In this document: piece by piece, positions 8,232 through 17,405 of the stretch
Layout: every line of letters begins with the position of its first letter
How positions within the stretch are numbered: the stretch's first letter is position 1
Origin: Merdivicinus sp050943495
Lineage (GTDB): Bacteria > Bacillota > Clostridia > Oscillospirales > Ruminococcaceae
NCBI GenBank assembly: GCA_050943495.1
Contig: JBMNPH010000005.1
Coordinates: 62,001 to 126,000 of the forward strand
Direction of reading: 5' to 3'
DNA: 64,000 nt
Made by a program: the position numbers and the translations under genes
Notes under the pieces: model-generated
Database searches by the model: none
Seen by the model: only the letters and a program-made list of their open reading frames with translations
Told to the model about the DNA's origin: nothing

Positions 8232-8540
8232 ATGTCTGTATTGGAATTGATTCAGGCGGAAGAGGAAAAGGCGCGGCAGAAAAAAGCCGCGGTTTTGGAG
8301 GAAAATCGCGCAAAATTGGCGAAAGCCCAGGAAGAGGCGCGAACGGAAGCCGATCAGATTGTGGCAAAAGCCCGACAGCAGGCGGCAGAATTGGTGAAGG
8401 AAGCGCAGACGAGGCTGCAGGAGCAAACCCGTGAAATATTGGCCGCAGCTGCCGGCCGGGACGCAGAGGAGGCGGAGAAAGCCCGCCAAAATCTGCCTCA
8501 GGCGGCTGCACGGATAGTAGAAAGGATTGAGCAGCAATGA
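8232..8540 (+). CDS. V/A-type ATPase subunit G/H (peripheral stalk)
   Basis: The product has 102 residues and is almost wholly charged alpha-helix and coiled coil, rich in Ala, Glu, Lys, Arg and Gln (for example AKAQEEARTEADQIVAKARQ). This is the form of the peripheral-stalk subunit called G in V-ATPases, H in archaeal types or NtpF in Enterococcus. It pairs with subunit E to link the A3B3 head to subunit I. First gene of the operon, overlapping the start of subunit I by four bases (ATGA), which suggests translational coupling. Confidence 0.8.
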   Translation: MSVLELIQAEEEKARQKKAAVLEENRAKLAKAQEEARTEADQIVAKARQQAAELVKEAQTRLQEQTREILAAAAGRDAEEAEKARQNLPQAAARIVERIEQQ

Positions 8541-10393
8541 TTGTTCCGATGAAAAAGGCAATGCTAATCGTGCTCCGGGAAGATCGGGATGCGGTGACAG
8601 AAGCCTTGCAGCGGTGCGGAGAACTGATGCCCATTCCGCCGGAGGATCAGAGTTTCCATCCGGAAACAGCAGAGGAAACCCTTCGTGCGCAGCAGGCGCT
8701 GCGGATGATGAAGCCATATCAGCCGAAAAAAGGGATGTTTGCCCCACGGCCGGAGATCAGCTTTCAGGAACTTCTGACGCCGGATGAAGAGGCGAGGAAA
8801 TTACTGGAGGAAACGGAAAGAATTTCGGCGGAATCGGAAAGCGCAGCTGCCCGTATTTCGGAAATCCGCGCTAAAATCGAGGAAATCCGGCCGTGGATTC
8901 GGATGGATATTCCAGTGGAAGCGCTGGGAGGAACCAAATCCGCAGGAATTTACAGCGGCTATATCGACCCATCCAAAGCGGATCTCCTGTGGGAGGCGGC
9001 GGAGAAACGGGACGGCGCTGTGATTCAGCTGGACACCGGCTCGCAGGGAACGGCCGTTCTGGTTTATACCTACCGGCAGGAGGAAGAAGGCATGCTGGAG
9101 GATCTGGCGGCAATCGGATTTTCGCAGGCAGCGCCGCCCGGAGACGGACTTCCCAAAGATACCATGCAGCAATATGAGAAGGAATTGGCAGAGGCAGAAA
9201 AAATGCAGACTGCCGCCCGCGAAAAGTTGACGGAACTGGCCCAGAAGAGCGAAAAGCTGGAAATTTACTGTGACCAGTCCGATGCGGCGCAAGAACGGGA
9301 GGAAACTCCATTCGGCGAGACGATGGAAACCTTCTATCTGGAAGGCTGGGTGCGGAGTGACCGTACGGATCGCCTGAAAAAGGCGCTGGAAAAGGCGACA
9401 GATTGCTTTGATCTGACCTTTGTCGATCCGGAACCCGAAGATAATCCCCCGACTGTTACCAAAAACAACCGCTTTATTTCGCAGTTTGAAACAATTACGG
9501 ATATGTTTTCCCGGCCTAAAAACGGGGAACTGGATCCGAACCCCGTCATGGGGCCTTGGTATTGGATCATTTTCGGTCTGATGATGGGTGATGCAGGCTA
9601 TGGCCTTTTGATGCTGATCGGACTGTGGGCATTCAAAAAGCTTAAAAAGCCACGCGGCGATATGGCAAAGCTGGTGAATGTCATGTTTTTTTCCAGTTTT
9701 ACCACCATTTTCTGGGGAATCGTCTTCGGCAGCTATTTTGGAGAAACTTGGCACCCGCTGCTGTTTGGACCGCTGGATAACCCGATGGGGATGCTCATTT
9801 TCTGTATGATTATCGGCGTGCTGCACATTTTCTCAGGTATGGCGATGAAGATGGCGGCCGATATCAAGGCCGGGCATTTTTGGGACGCCATTTTTGACCA
9901 GTTCAGCTGGATGATGCTGATTGCCGGATTGGGACTTTTGTTCCTGCCGCAGACGCAGACCGTAGGCGCGGTATTGGCGATTGCAGGGGCGGCGATTGTG
10001 TTCCTGACAGCCGGACGCGCAAAGAAGGGAATTGTCGGGAAAATTGTAGGCGGCTTTGGCGGCTTGTACGGCATCACCGGCTATATGAGCGATATCCTGT
10101 CCTATTCCCGTATCCTTGCCCTTTCGCTGGCAACCGGTGTTGTCGGAATGGTTATGAATCTGCTGGCCGGCATGGTGCAGGGATCAGTAATCGGATTTAT
10201 CCTGTCGCTGGCCATTTATGCGGCCGGACATCTTTTCAATCTGGCGATGGGTCTGCTGTCTGCCTATGTGCATGACAGTCGACTTCAGTATATCGAATTT
10301 TTCAACAAATTTTATGAAGGCGGCGGCTACGCATTCCGTCCGCTTCAGGTCAGCCCCCGGTTTGTCGATGTGACATCCGACGGGGAAAATTAA
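8537..10393 (+). CDS. ntpI: V/A-type ATPase subunit I (membrane stator)
   Basis: The product has 618 residues. The N-terminal half (1-about 330) is cytoplasmic, with two long coiled coils ('EEARKLLEETERISAESE...', 'EKELAEAEKMQTAAREKL'); it then has seven or eight membrane segments from about 340 onward. 'MGPWYWIIFGLMMGDAGYGL' is the conserved first membrane hairpin and 'YMSDILSYSRILALSLAT' carries the conserved Arg that works with the K-ring glutamate during ion passage. It forms the ion half-channels and the stator anchor. Fourteen bases separate it from subunit K. Confidence 0.93.
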   Translation: MIVPMKKAMLIVLREDRDAVTEALQRCGELMPIPPEDQSFHPETAEETLRAQQALRMMKPYQPKKGMFAPRPEISFQELLTPDEEARKLLEETERISAESESAAARISEIRAKIEEIRPWIRMDIPVEALGGTKSAGIYSGYIDPSKADLLWEAAEKRDGAVIQLDTGSQGTAVLVYTYRQEEEGMLEDLAAIGFSQAAPPGDGLPKDTMQQYEKELAEAEKMQTAAREKLTELAQKSEKLEIYCDQSDAAQEREETPFGETMETFYLEGWVRSDRTDRLKKALEKATDCFDLTFVDPEPEDNPPTVTKNNRFISQFETITDMFSRPKNGELDPNPVMGPWYWIIFGLMMGDAGYGLLMLIGLWAFKKLKKPRGDMAKLVNVMFFSSFTTIFWGIVFGSYFGETWHPLLFGPLDNPMGMLIFCMIIGVLHIFSGMAMKMAADIKAGHFWDAIFDQFSWMMLIAGLGLLFLPQTQTVGAVLAIAGAAIVFLTAGRAKKGIVGKIVGGFGGLYGITGYMSDILSYSRILALSLATGVVGMVMNLLAGMVQGSVIGFILSLAIYAAGHLFNLAMGLLSAYVHDSRLQYIEFFNKFYEGGGYAFRPLQVSPRFVDVTSDGEN

Positions 10394-10406
10394 GGAGGAA
10401 ATTGAC

Positions 10407-10883
10407 ATGACACTCGGACTCGTTTTGGCTATTGCAGGTGCGGTTCTGGCCGCAGCACTTCCCGGTATTGGCTCTGCTTACGGTGTACAGATCGGCGGTC
10501 AGGCAGCTGCCGGCGTTGTTTCGGAAAAACCCGACCTGTTCGGTAAATTGCTCGTTTTGCAGGCACTTCCCGGTACACAGGGTATTTACGGCTTCCTGAT
10601 TGCAGTTCTGGTTATGGTTCGCGTCGGTCTGCTCGGAGGCGGCGCAATCGAACTCACCACTCAGCAGGGTTGGGCATTCTTTGCAGCCTGCATGCCGATG
10701 GCAATTGTGGGTCTGCTGTCCGCGATTTCTCAGGGCAAGGCTGCGGTTGCGGCCATCCACATGACCGCAAAACAGCCTGATTCCTCTGCAAAAGGTATCA
10801 CCATGACCGCATTGGTCGAAACCTATGCGATTCTGGCGTTGCTGGTTTCCGTTCTGCTGATCTTCGTTGGAATCCCGGTATAA
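10407..10883 (+). CDS. ntpK: V/A-type ATPase subunit K (ion-binding rotor ring)
   Basis: The product has 158 residues in four membrane helices, a tandem duplication of the two-helix c-subunit. Compared by eye with the Enterococcus hirae sodium V-ATPase, the ligands are all kept: Leu54, Thr57, Gln58 and Tyr61 in 'ALPGTQGIYGF', Gln109 in 'AISQGKAA' and Glu138 in 'LVETYAIL'. Only one carboxylate per four helices is present (Glu138). This points to a sodium-coupled rather than proton-coupled ring, an inference from residue identity. The ribosome site is AAGGAGG at 10393-10399. Confidence 0.92.
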   Translation: MTLGLVLAIAGAVLAAALPGIGSAYGVQIGGQAAAGVVSEKPDLFGKLLVLQALPGTQGIYGFLIAVLVMVRVGLLGGGAIELTTQQGWAFFAACMPMAIVGLLSAISQGKAAVAAIHMTAKQPDSSAKGITMTALVETYAILALLVSVLLIFVGIPV

Positions 10884-10920
10884 GGGCGGTTCGGCAGTGA
10901 GGAAATAAGGAGGAATTTTT

Positions 10921-11562
10921 TTGGGTGCGGAAGCAATTTTAGATAAGATCCGCAAAAATGCGGAAGAAGAAGCCGCCGCCCTGCGCAAACAGGGGGAGGA
11001 AAAGGCTGAAGCAGCTGCTGCCAAAATTCGGGCGGATGCCGAAGCCGAGGCAGATTTCTTGCTGCAGTCCGCTATGAAAACAGTGGACGAGATGGAGCGG
11101 CGGGAAATGCTGATGGCGGGACTGGAAACGCGTAAGAATACGTTGGCTGCGCGCCGCGCCGTCATGGATGAGGCGTTTGCGGACGCTTTTCGGCAGCTGA
11201 TGAACCTGCCGGAGGGCCGCTGGAGAGCGTTAATTCTGCGGCTGGTAATGGAATCGGCGGAGACCGGTACCGAGGTGTTGGAAATCCCGGCTGCCGACCG
11301 CGAAAAATATGAGTCGGTGCCGGAGGGAAATCTTCCGCTGATCGGCGAGAAGAGCTTCCTGAAACAGCTGAATGCCGCCCTGAAGGATGCAGGCCGGGAA
11401 GGGAAATTGACCCTTGCCGACGCGCCTGCCGGAATAGCGGGCGGATTCCGCCTGAGCGGGCCGGTATATGATGTGAATGCTTCGTTTGAGATGCTGGTCA
11501 GCCTCGCACGGGAGGAAATGGAACAGGAGATTTATCGGATGCTGTATCCGCAGGAATCGTAA
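10921..11562 (+). CDS. ntpE: V/A-type ATPase subunit E (peripheral stalk)
   Basis: The product has 213 residues. It starts with TTG at 10921, preceded by AAGGAGG at the proper distance. The N-terminal two-fifths is a long helix ('ILDKIRKNAEEEAAALRKQGEEKAEAAAAKI') and the C-terminal part is a globular alpha/beta domain that binds the catalytic head, as usual for subunit E. It pairs with the G/H subunit encoded at the head of the operon. Sixteen bases lie between it and subunit C. Confidence 0.88.
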   Translation: MGAEAILDKIRKNAEEEAAALRKQGEEKAEAAAAKIRADAEAEADFLLQSAMKTVDEMERREMLMAGLETRKNTLAARRAVMDEAFADAFRQLMNLPEGRWRALILRLVMESAETGTEVLEIPAADREKYESVPEGNLPLIGEKSFLKQLNAALKDAGREGKLTLADAPAGIAGGFRLSGPVYDVNASFEMLVSLAREEMEQEIYRMLYPQES

Positions 11563-11577
11563 GGAAGGGGTGGTCAT

Positions 11578-12495
11578 ATGGCAAAGGTCAGCTATCCATT
11601 TGCCGTCGGACGGATTCGGGCGTTGGAACTGAAACTGATTGATGCCGCCCGCTGGACCCGGCTGCGGGAAGCGAGCCGGGAAGATGCGATCCGCCTTCTT
11701 TCCGAGATTGGATATGGAAACGGTGCGCCGAAGGATGACCCCGAGAGCATGATCCGGATGGAGGAAGAGGAGACAAGGAAGGTAATTGCCGAGTTATCTC
11801 CGGAACCGGTCTGGACGGATCTGTTCCTGTTGCCGGTCGATGCGCACAATATTAAGGCTGCCTATAAGGGAAAGCGGCTGGAACAGGACGTTTCGCGGCT
11901 GCTGATGGAAGGCGGGACGGTGCCTGCCGATCTGGTTCGGATTTCGGTGGAGGCTGGGGAATATTCGATGCTGCCCGCGGCTTTCCGGCCGGTGCTGGAA
12001 GAGGCAGATTCCAATCAGAGCCTGCTGGAATTCAGTGCGGCAGTGGATCGCGCTGTTTTTGAGCAGATAAGGCTCGTTTTGCATAAGAAGAAAAATCCAT
12101 TGCTGAGCCGCTACTTTACGGCACAGGCTGACTTTACCAATGTGCTCAGCACACTGCGTGCGGCGGCCCTCAAATGGGATGCAGAAAAGCTTTCACTGGT
12201 CCTGCTGCCGGGCGGTACTATCCCGCAGGAGGCTTTTGCCGAAGCGCTTGGATCGGGACAATTTGTTCCGACTCTCTGCAAGGGTGAATTTGCCTCAGCT
12301 GTGAGCCGGGTTCTGACGGATTATGTCCAGGACGGTAGCCTCACCGATGCGGAACGGCGCTTTACCGAAGAGCGGACGCTCCTGCTCAACGAAGGGCAGG
12401 ATGATACCTTTAGTATCGGACCGATCGTCGGATACTGGATGCAGCGCGAGAATGAGGCGCGGGAACTTCGAGTCCTGTTCGCCAGAAAAGCATGA
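11578..12495 (+). CDS. ntpC: V/A-type ATPase subunit C (rotor-head connector)
   Basis: The product has 305 residues, about the usual length (subunit C of A-type enzymes, d of V-types). It is all-helical with the family opening 'YPFAVGRIRALELKLID' and closes with 'GYWMQRENEARELRVLFARKA', the typical C-terminal helix. The funnel-shaped protein connects the central shaft (D/F) to the K ring. Start ATG 11578 follows AAGGAAGGGG. It overlaps by four bases a possible ATG start of the next gene. Confidence 0.9.
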   Translation: MAKVSYPFAVGRIRALELKLIDAARWTRLREASREDAIRLLSEIGYGNGAPKDDPESMIRMEEEETRKVIAELSPEPVWTDLFLLPVDAHNIKAAYKGKRLEQDVSRLLMEGGTVPADLVRISVEAGEYSMLPAAFRPVLEEADSNQSLLEFSAAVDRAVFEQIRLVLHKKKNPLLSRYFTAQADFTNVLSTLRAAALKWDAEKLSLVLLPGGTIPQEAFAEALGSGQFVPTLCKGEFASAVSRVLTDYVQDGSLTDAERRFTEERTLLLNEGQDDTFSIGPIVGYWMQRENEARELRVLFARKA

Positions 12496-12518
12496 CAATC
12501 AGGAAGGAGCGTTTTTCT

Positions 12519-12845
12519 GTGAGCCAGAATCAGTCAGATGGAAAAATGGCCGTCATCGGCGATCGGGAATCCGTGATGCTGTTCCGGGTTCTGGGGGTTC
12601 AGACGATTACTGCCGAAACCGCGGAAGATACTGCACGTGCCATCCATAAGCTGGCGCGGGAGGGATGTTCCATTATCTATATCACCGAGCAGCTGGCTCG
12701 GATGGTTCCGGAGGAACTGGCACGGTATCAGGCAAGAACCTGCCCGGCAATCATTCCCATTCCCGGAAGCAGGGGATCGGACGGCTTCGGCCGGGATCAG
12801 ATTCAGAGCAATATCTATAAAGCGGTCGGAATGGACCTGCAATAG
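12519..12845 (+). CDS. ntpG: V/A-type ATPase subunit F (central shaft)
   Basis: The product has 108 residues from GTG 12519, eight bases after AGGAAGGAGC; an ATG at 12492 overlapping the previous stop is possible but has no ribosome site of its own. The Rossmann-like fold opens with 'MAVIGDRESVMLFRVLGV', the family signature, and contains 'CSIIYITEQLA' and 'PAIIPIPG'. It binds subunit D in the rotating shaft and takes part in activity control. Named NtpG in Enterococcus, AtpF in archaeal types. Confidence 0.9.
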   Translation: MSQNQSDGKMAVIGDRESVMLFRVLGVQTITAETAEDTARAIHKLAREGCSIIYITEQLARMVPEELARYQARTCPAIIPIPGSRGSDGFGRDQIQSNIYKAVGMDLQ

Positions 12846-12868
12846 TCCACAGATAGAAGGAGAAGATT

Positions 12869-14665
12869 ATGAAAAATCCAATGGAAAAGGAAGTCCGCGG
12901 CACCATCCGCAAGGTGGCCGGGCCTCTGATTGTGGCGGACGGCATGGGCGATGTCCAGATGTACGACGTGGTCCGGGTCAGTGAGAAGCGCCTCATTGGA
13001 GAGGTCATCGAGCTGCGCGGCGACGAGGCTTCCATTCAGGTATATGAAGAAACGGCAGGCTTGGGGCCGGGAGAACCGGTTTACGGCACCGGCGAAGCAC
13101 TTTCGGTCGAGTTGGCGCCCGGTTTGATTGAAGGAATTTTTGACGGAATCCAGCGTCCCCTCAATGTCATTTATGAGGAGGCAGGCGACCGCATTACCCG
13201 CGGAATCGAGGTTCCCAAACTGAATCGGGAGAAAAAGTGGGCGTTTGTCCCCACAGCAAAAGAAGGCGACAAGCTGGTTGGCGGCGATATTCTCGGAACC
13301 GTGCAGGAGACGCCGGCCGTTCTTCATAAAATTATGATGCCACCCAAGCTTTCGGGTACAGTGGAGTGGATTTTTGAGGGCGAGGCAACCATCGTTGAGC
13401 CGATCGCCAGAATCCGGAAGGAAAACGGCGATCTGGTGGAAGTTCCCATGTTGCAGCGCTGGCCGGTTCGCCGCGGGCGTCCGACTGCGGAGAAAATTGC
13501 GCCCGATGAGCCGATGATTACCGGACAGCGGGTGATTGATACCCTGTTCCCCATTGCAAAGGGCGGTATTGCAGCCATTCCCGGTCCGTTCGGATCGGGC
13601 AAGACGGTCGTACAGCATCAGCTGGCAAAATGGGCGGATGCAGATATTATCGTGTACATCGGATGTGGTGAGCGCGGCAACGAAATGACCGACGTTTTGC
13701 TGGAATTTCCGGAATTGCACGACCCCCGTACTGGGCTTTCGCTGATGAAGAGGACGGTTCTGATTGCAAATACCTCTGATATGCCCGTTGCGGCACGGGA
13801 AGCTTCCATTTACAGCGGTATCACCATTGCCGAATATTTCCGCGACATGGGGTATAAGGTCGCGATCATGGCGGACTCCACCTCCCGGTGGGCGGAAGCG
13901 CTCCGCGAAATGTCCGGACGTCTGGAAGAAATGCCCGGTGAAGAAGGTTATCCGGCGTATCTGTCTTCCCGTCTGGCAGAATTCTATGAGCGAGCAGGAT
14001 TTGTCCGCTGCATCGGATCGGATGGTCGCTTCGGCGCGATCTCTGCCATCGGTGCGGTATCTCCTCCCGGCGGCGACACCTCCGAGCCGGTTTCGCAGGC
14101 AACGCTGCGGATTGTCAAGGTGTTCTGGGGATTGTCGGCAGATTTGGCTTATAAGCGGCACTTCCCGGCAATTGACTGGCTGACAAGTTACTCGCTTTAC
14201 AACGAAAATCTCTCGGATTATTTCGATCAGAAGGTCGCCTCCGACTGGTCGGCGCAGGTTCGCGAAACCCGCAGTATCCTGCAGGAAGAGGCGGAACTTC
14301 AGGAAATTGTCCGTCTGGTCGGCGTGGATGCGCTGGCGCTTAAGGATCGGATGACGCTGGAAGCGGCGCGCTCCATTCGTGAGGACTATCTGCATCAGAT
14401 CGCATTTGACGATGTAGATACCTATACTTCCCCCAAGAAGCAGTACGGGATGCTGAAACTGATTCTGAGCTGGTATCACAAGGGCGAGGAGGCTGTAGCG
14501 GCGGAAGTTCCCTTTGAGCAGATCCTGACCATGCCGGTCGTCGAGAAGATCGGACGGCTCAAACGTGTCCCCGAAGATCAGTGGGATGCGCACTATGCTG
14601 CTGTGACCGGGGAACTGGAAGCGCAGTTTGCCGGACTGATGGAGGAGGAACACGACCATGCGTAA
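12869..14665 (+). CDS. ntpA: V/A-type ATPase catalytic subunit A
   Basis: The product has 598 residues. Order: N-terminal beta barrel, the 'non-homologous' insertion at about 115-190 that distinguishes A subunits from F-type beta subunits, the nucleotide domain with P-loop 'GPFGSGKT' (about 239-246), 'IGCGERGNEM' with the catalytic Glu, 'MADSTSRWAEALRE' and the C-terminal helical domain. This is the ATP-hydrolysing or -synthesising subunit. Start ATG 12869 follows AGAAGGAGA. Its stop overlaps the start of subunit B by eight bases, which favours coupled synthesis of A and B in equal amounts. Confidence 0.97.
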   Translation: MKNPMEKEVRGTIRKVAGPLIVADGMGDVQMYDVVRVSEKRLIGEVIELRGDEASIQVYEETAGLGPGEPVYGTGEALSVELAPGLIEGIFDGIQRPLNVIYEEAGDRITRGIEVPKLNREKKWAFVPTAKEGDKLVGGDILGTVQETPAVLHKIMMPPKLSGTVEWIFEGEATIVEPIARIRKENGDLVEVPMLQRWPVRRGRPTAEKIAPDEPMITGQRVIDTLFPIAKGGIAAIPGPFGSGKTVVQHQLAKWADADIIVYIGCGERGNEMTDVLLEFPELHDPRTGLSLMKRTVLIANTSDMPVAAREASIYSGITIAEYFRDMGYKVAIMADSTSRWAEALREMSGRLEEMPGEEGYPAYLSSRLAEFYERAGFVRCIGSDGRFGAISAIGAVSPPGGDTSEPVSQATLRIVKVFWGLSADLAYKRHFPAIDWLTSYSLYNENLSDYFDQKVASDWSAQVRETRSILQEEAELQEIVRLVGVDALALKDRMTLEAARSIREDYLHQIAFDDVDTYTSPKKQYGMLKLILSWYHKGEEAVAAEVPFEQILTMPVVEKIGRLKRVPEDQWDAHYAAVTGELEAQFAGLMEEEHDHA

Positions 14666-16043
14666 AGAATATAAGACTATCCGCGAGGTCGTCGGGCCTC
14701 TGATGCTGGTGGACGGCGTCGAAGGGGTCAAATACGACGAACTGGTGGAAATTGAACAGGCAGACGGAGAACTCCGGGTCGGAAAGGTGCTGGAGGTCAA
14801 CGGCGATAAGGCAATGGTGCAGCTGTTTGAAAGCTCACAGGGCCTGCGGATTGCCGACTCTAAGGCGCGTTTTCTGGGACACGGCATTGAACTGAAGGTC
14901 AGCCCCGATATGCTCGGCCGCGTTTTTGACGGAATGGGCAATCCCATCGACGGTGGAACCGAAATCATCCCTGAGATGCGGCTGAATATCAACGGATCTC
15001 CCATCAACCCGGCGGCGCGCGACTATCCGGCGGAATTTATCCAGACTGGTGTGTCTGCTATTGACGGCCTGAATACGCTGGTCCGCGGACAGAAGCTGCC
15101 GGTATTCTCTGGATCCGGTCTGCCGCATGCCCAGCTGGCGGCGCAGATCGCAAGACAGGCGCAGGTGCGCGGTTCCGGTGAGAAATTCGCAGTTGTTTTC
15201 GGCGCGATCGGCATCACCTTTGAGGAAGCGGACTTCTTTATCAAGGATTTCCGCCGCACCGGCGCAATCGACCGTGCTGTCCTCTTTATGAATCTGGCAA
15301 ACGACCCGGCTGTTGAGCGTATCGCGACTCCGCGTATGGCGATCACCTGTGCCGAATATCTAGCGTATGAGCTAGGCATGCACGTCCTCGTTATCCTGAC
15401 TGATATCACCAACTACGCCGAGGCACTGCGGGAAGTTTCGGCTGCCCGCAAGGAGGTCCCCGGACGGCGCGGATATCCCGGATATCTTTATACCGACCTC
15501 GCGTCCCTTTATGAAAGAGCGGGACGAATCCGCGGCAAAAAGGGGTCCATTACCCAGCTGCCGATCCTGACCGTGCCCGAAGATGACAAAACGCATCCGA
15601 TTCCTGACCTGACCGGTTATATCACCGAGGGGCAGATCATCCTGTCTCGTGATTTGTATCTGAAAGGCATCACTCCGCCGATTGACGTTCTGCCCTCACT
15701 GTCCCGTCTGAAAGATAAGGGAATCGGCGAAGGCAAAACCCGTGCTGACCATTCCGGTGTTATGAACCAGCTGTTCTCAGCTTATGCCCGCGGTAAGGAA
15801 GCGAAGGAACTGGCGGTCATTCTCGGTGAGGCAGCATTGTCGAGTGTCGATAAGTTGTATGCGAAATTCGCGACCGAATTTGAAAAGCAGTATGTATCGC
15901 AGGGCTACCAGACCAACCGCAGCATCGAGGAGACGCTGGAAATCGGCTGGAAACTGCTGGGAATCCTGCCTCGCAGCGAGCTGAAGCGTATCAAGGACGA
16001 GTATCTCGACCTGTATTATCCCAAATCCGAAGAAAAGGAGTAA
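14658..16043 (+). CDS. ntpB: V/A-type ATPase regulatory subunit B
   Basis: The product has 461 residues. Typical B-subunit features are 'DMLGRVFDGMGNPIDGG', 'QTGVSAIDGLNTLVRGQKLP' and, where a P-loop would be, the degenerate 'FSGSGLPHAQLA', so the nucleotide site here is non-catalytic. 'LTDITNYAEALREVSAARKEVPGRRGYPGYLYTDL' carries the Arg finger that completes the active site of subunit A. It overlaps ntpA by eight bases and is followed after six bases by ntpD. Confidence 0.97.
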   Translation: MRKEYKTIREVVGPLMLVDGVEGVKYDELVEIEQADGELRVGKVLEVNGDKAMVQLFESSQGLRIADSKARFLGHGIELKVSPDMLGRVFDGMGNPIDGGTEIIPEMRLNINGSPINPAARDYPAEFIQTGVSAIDGLNTLVRGQKLPVFSGSGLPHAQLAAQIARQAQVRGSGEKFAVVFGAIGITFEEADFFIKDFRRTGAIDRAVLFMNLANDPAVERIATPRMAITCAEYLAYELGMHVLVILTDITNYAEALREVSAARKEVPGRRGYPGYLYTDLASLYERAGRIRGKKGSITQLPILTVPEDDKTHPIPDLTGYITEGQIILSRDLYLKGITPPIDVLPSLSRLKDKGIGEGKTRADHSGVMNQLFSAYARGKEAKELAVILGEAALSSVDKLYAKFATEFEKQYVSQGYQTNRSIEETLEIGWKLLGILPRSELKRIKDEYLDLYYPKSEEKE

Positions 16044-16049
16044 CCCGCT

Positions 16050-16712
16050 ATGGCAATTCGTGTAAATCCGACCCGGATGGAATTGACCCGCCTGAAAAAG
16101 CGCCTGAAAACCGCGGTCAAGGGGCATAAGCTTCTCAAAGACAAGCGGGATGAAATGGTGCGGCAGTTCATGCTCTATATTCGCCGGAACCGTGAGCTGC
16201 GTGCGGAAGTGGAGGCGGCTCTGGGACGCGATATGAAGCGGGTGGCAATTGCCTCTGCCCGGATGGGCGACACAGCTATCGGTGAGGCACTCCTCTCTGA
16301 GGCAGGTGGCGATGTCTCAGTCACGGTTGGGGAACACAATATTATGGGTGTGACCGTTCCCACCTTTGCCGCGCAGGGTGGCGGGCAGATTTCTGATCTG
16401 CCGTACAGCTTTGCCTTCACCTCGGCGGAACTGGATGGCGCAGTCTTGGATTTGGCTGACCTGATGCCCAAACTGATTGAGCTCGCGCAGGTGGAAAAGA
16501 CCTGTTCCATGCTGGCGGATGAAATTGAAAAGACCCGGCGCCGGGTCAATGCGCTGGAACATGTGATGATTCCCGAAACACAGAAAACCATTAAATATAT
16601 CACGATGAAGCTGGAAGACAATGAGCGCAGCAACGTTACCCGTCTGATGAAGGTCAAAGATATGATTCTTAAAGAACAGATGGAAGCCCGCCAGCAGTAT
16701 ACAGTGCAATAA
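16050..16712 (+). CDS. ntpD: V/A-type ATPase subunit D (central shaft)
   Basis: The product has 220 residues, mostly two long helices that form the rotating axle. The start 'VNPTRMELTRLKKRLKTAVKGHKLLKDKRDEM' and the end region 'TRRRVNALEHVMIPETQKTIKYI' are family hallmarks. It binds subunit F and sits on subunit C. It is the last gene of the operon, closed by a terminator a few bases after the stop. Confidence 0.93.
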   Translation: MAIRVNPTRMELTRLKKRLKTAVKGHKLLKDKRDEMVRQFMLYIRRNRELRAEVEAALGRDMKRVAIASARMGDTAIGEALLSEAGGDVSVTVGEHNIMGVTVPTFAAQGGGQISDLPYSFAFTSAELDGAVLDLADLMPKLIELAQVEKTCSMLADEIEKTRRRVNALEHVMIPETQKTIKYITMKLEDNERSNVTRLMKVKDMILKEQMEARQQYTVQ

Positions 16713-16718
16713 TAGAAA

Positions 16719-16746
16719 ATCCGCAGCAGAAGCTGCGGATTTTTTG
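16719..16746 (+). terminator. Terminator of the V/A-ATPase operon
   Basis: ATCCGCAGC (16719-16727), AGAA loop and GCTGCGGAT (16732-16740) followed by a T run; the A residues at the left also allow use by the convergent gene. Confidence 0.88.
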
Positions 16747-16763
16747 TTGTTTCAGTGATTATT

Positions 16764-17405
16764 TTAGGAGATAGGAAAAAGAATTGGCTGGAGAAAAGCG
16801 AGTTTTTTTGCAAAAAATCTGGCAATTAGTCCCACAATCAAGGCGGCAATAATGGTACCGATTCCCACGCCGTTGATAGATGAAAATAGCAACAGCGAGA
16901 TCAATCCGGCACAAATGGTCATTCCAGCATCAAAACAGACCTTTGTAATACCAAAATCGGTGTGGAAAGCGATACAGACCGAGTTGACAAACCCTTCACC
17001 CGGAAGCATTACAACATTGGCGAGAACTTCCGTATAAACGCCAAATCCTAGAATGATGCAGCCAATTAGAAGGGAAAGGAACTTGGCAGCATAGTGATGC
17101 GGTTGGATAAAATAAAGCAGGAACATGGTAAAATCAATAAAATACCCAAAAAGAAAGGATACCGGGATTTGAAGCAATTGAATTTTATCAAAGCGCCTGC
17201 GCAGTAGCAAAATTTGCAAAATAATCAACAGTAGACTGAAAACAATGGTAAATTGACCAAGCGTCGGCTCAAAACCGAGGCTTAAGGTGTAGGGAATACT
17301 GGAAATAGGGGAGGTACCGAGCGCCGCTTTGGTGACAAAACTGACTCCTAGCGCATTAATAAACAGTCCAATTAGAAAAATTCCATACCGTTTAAATTTG
17401 TCCAT
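16764..17405 (-). CDS. YczE/YitT-type membrane protein
   Basis: The product has 213 residues with about six membrane segments. The opening 'YGIFLIGLFINALGVSFVTKAALGTSPISSIPYTLS' and 'VMLPGEGFVNSV' and 'DFGITKVCFDAGMT' are the conserved motifs of the YczE/YyaS group (related to YitT), integral membrane proteins of unproven function. It starts immediately after the stop of the MarR-type gene, so the two form one unit and the regulator probably controls it. Members next to MarR regulators are often suspected of transport; this is not proven here. Confidence 0.75.
   Translation of the reverse strand: MDKFKRYGIFLIGLFINALGVSFVTKAALGTSPISSIPYTLSLGFEPTLGQFTIVFSLLLIILQILLLRRRFDKIQLLQIPVSFLFGYFIDFTMFLLYFIQPHHYAAKFLSLLIGCIILGFGVYTEVLANVVMLPGEGFVNSVCIAFHTDFGITKVCFDAGMTICAGLISLLLFSSINGVGIGTIIAALIVGLIARFFAKKLAFLQPILFPIS

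Noticed and set aside
12815..15007. Very long open frame on the minus strand across the ATPase A/B genes
   Set aside because: The plus strand there encodes ntpA and ntpB with clear motifs; the minus frame has no family features and ends across gene borders. It is a G+C-rich antisense shadow.
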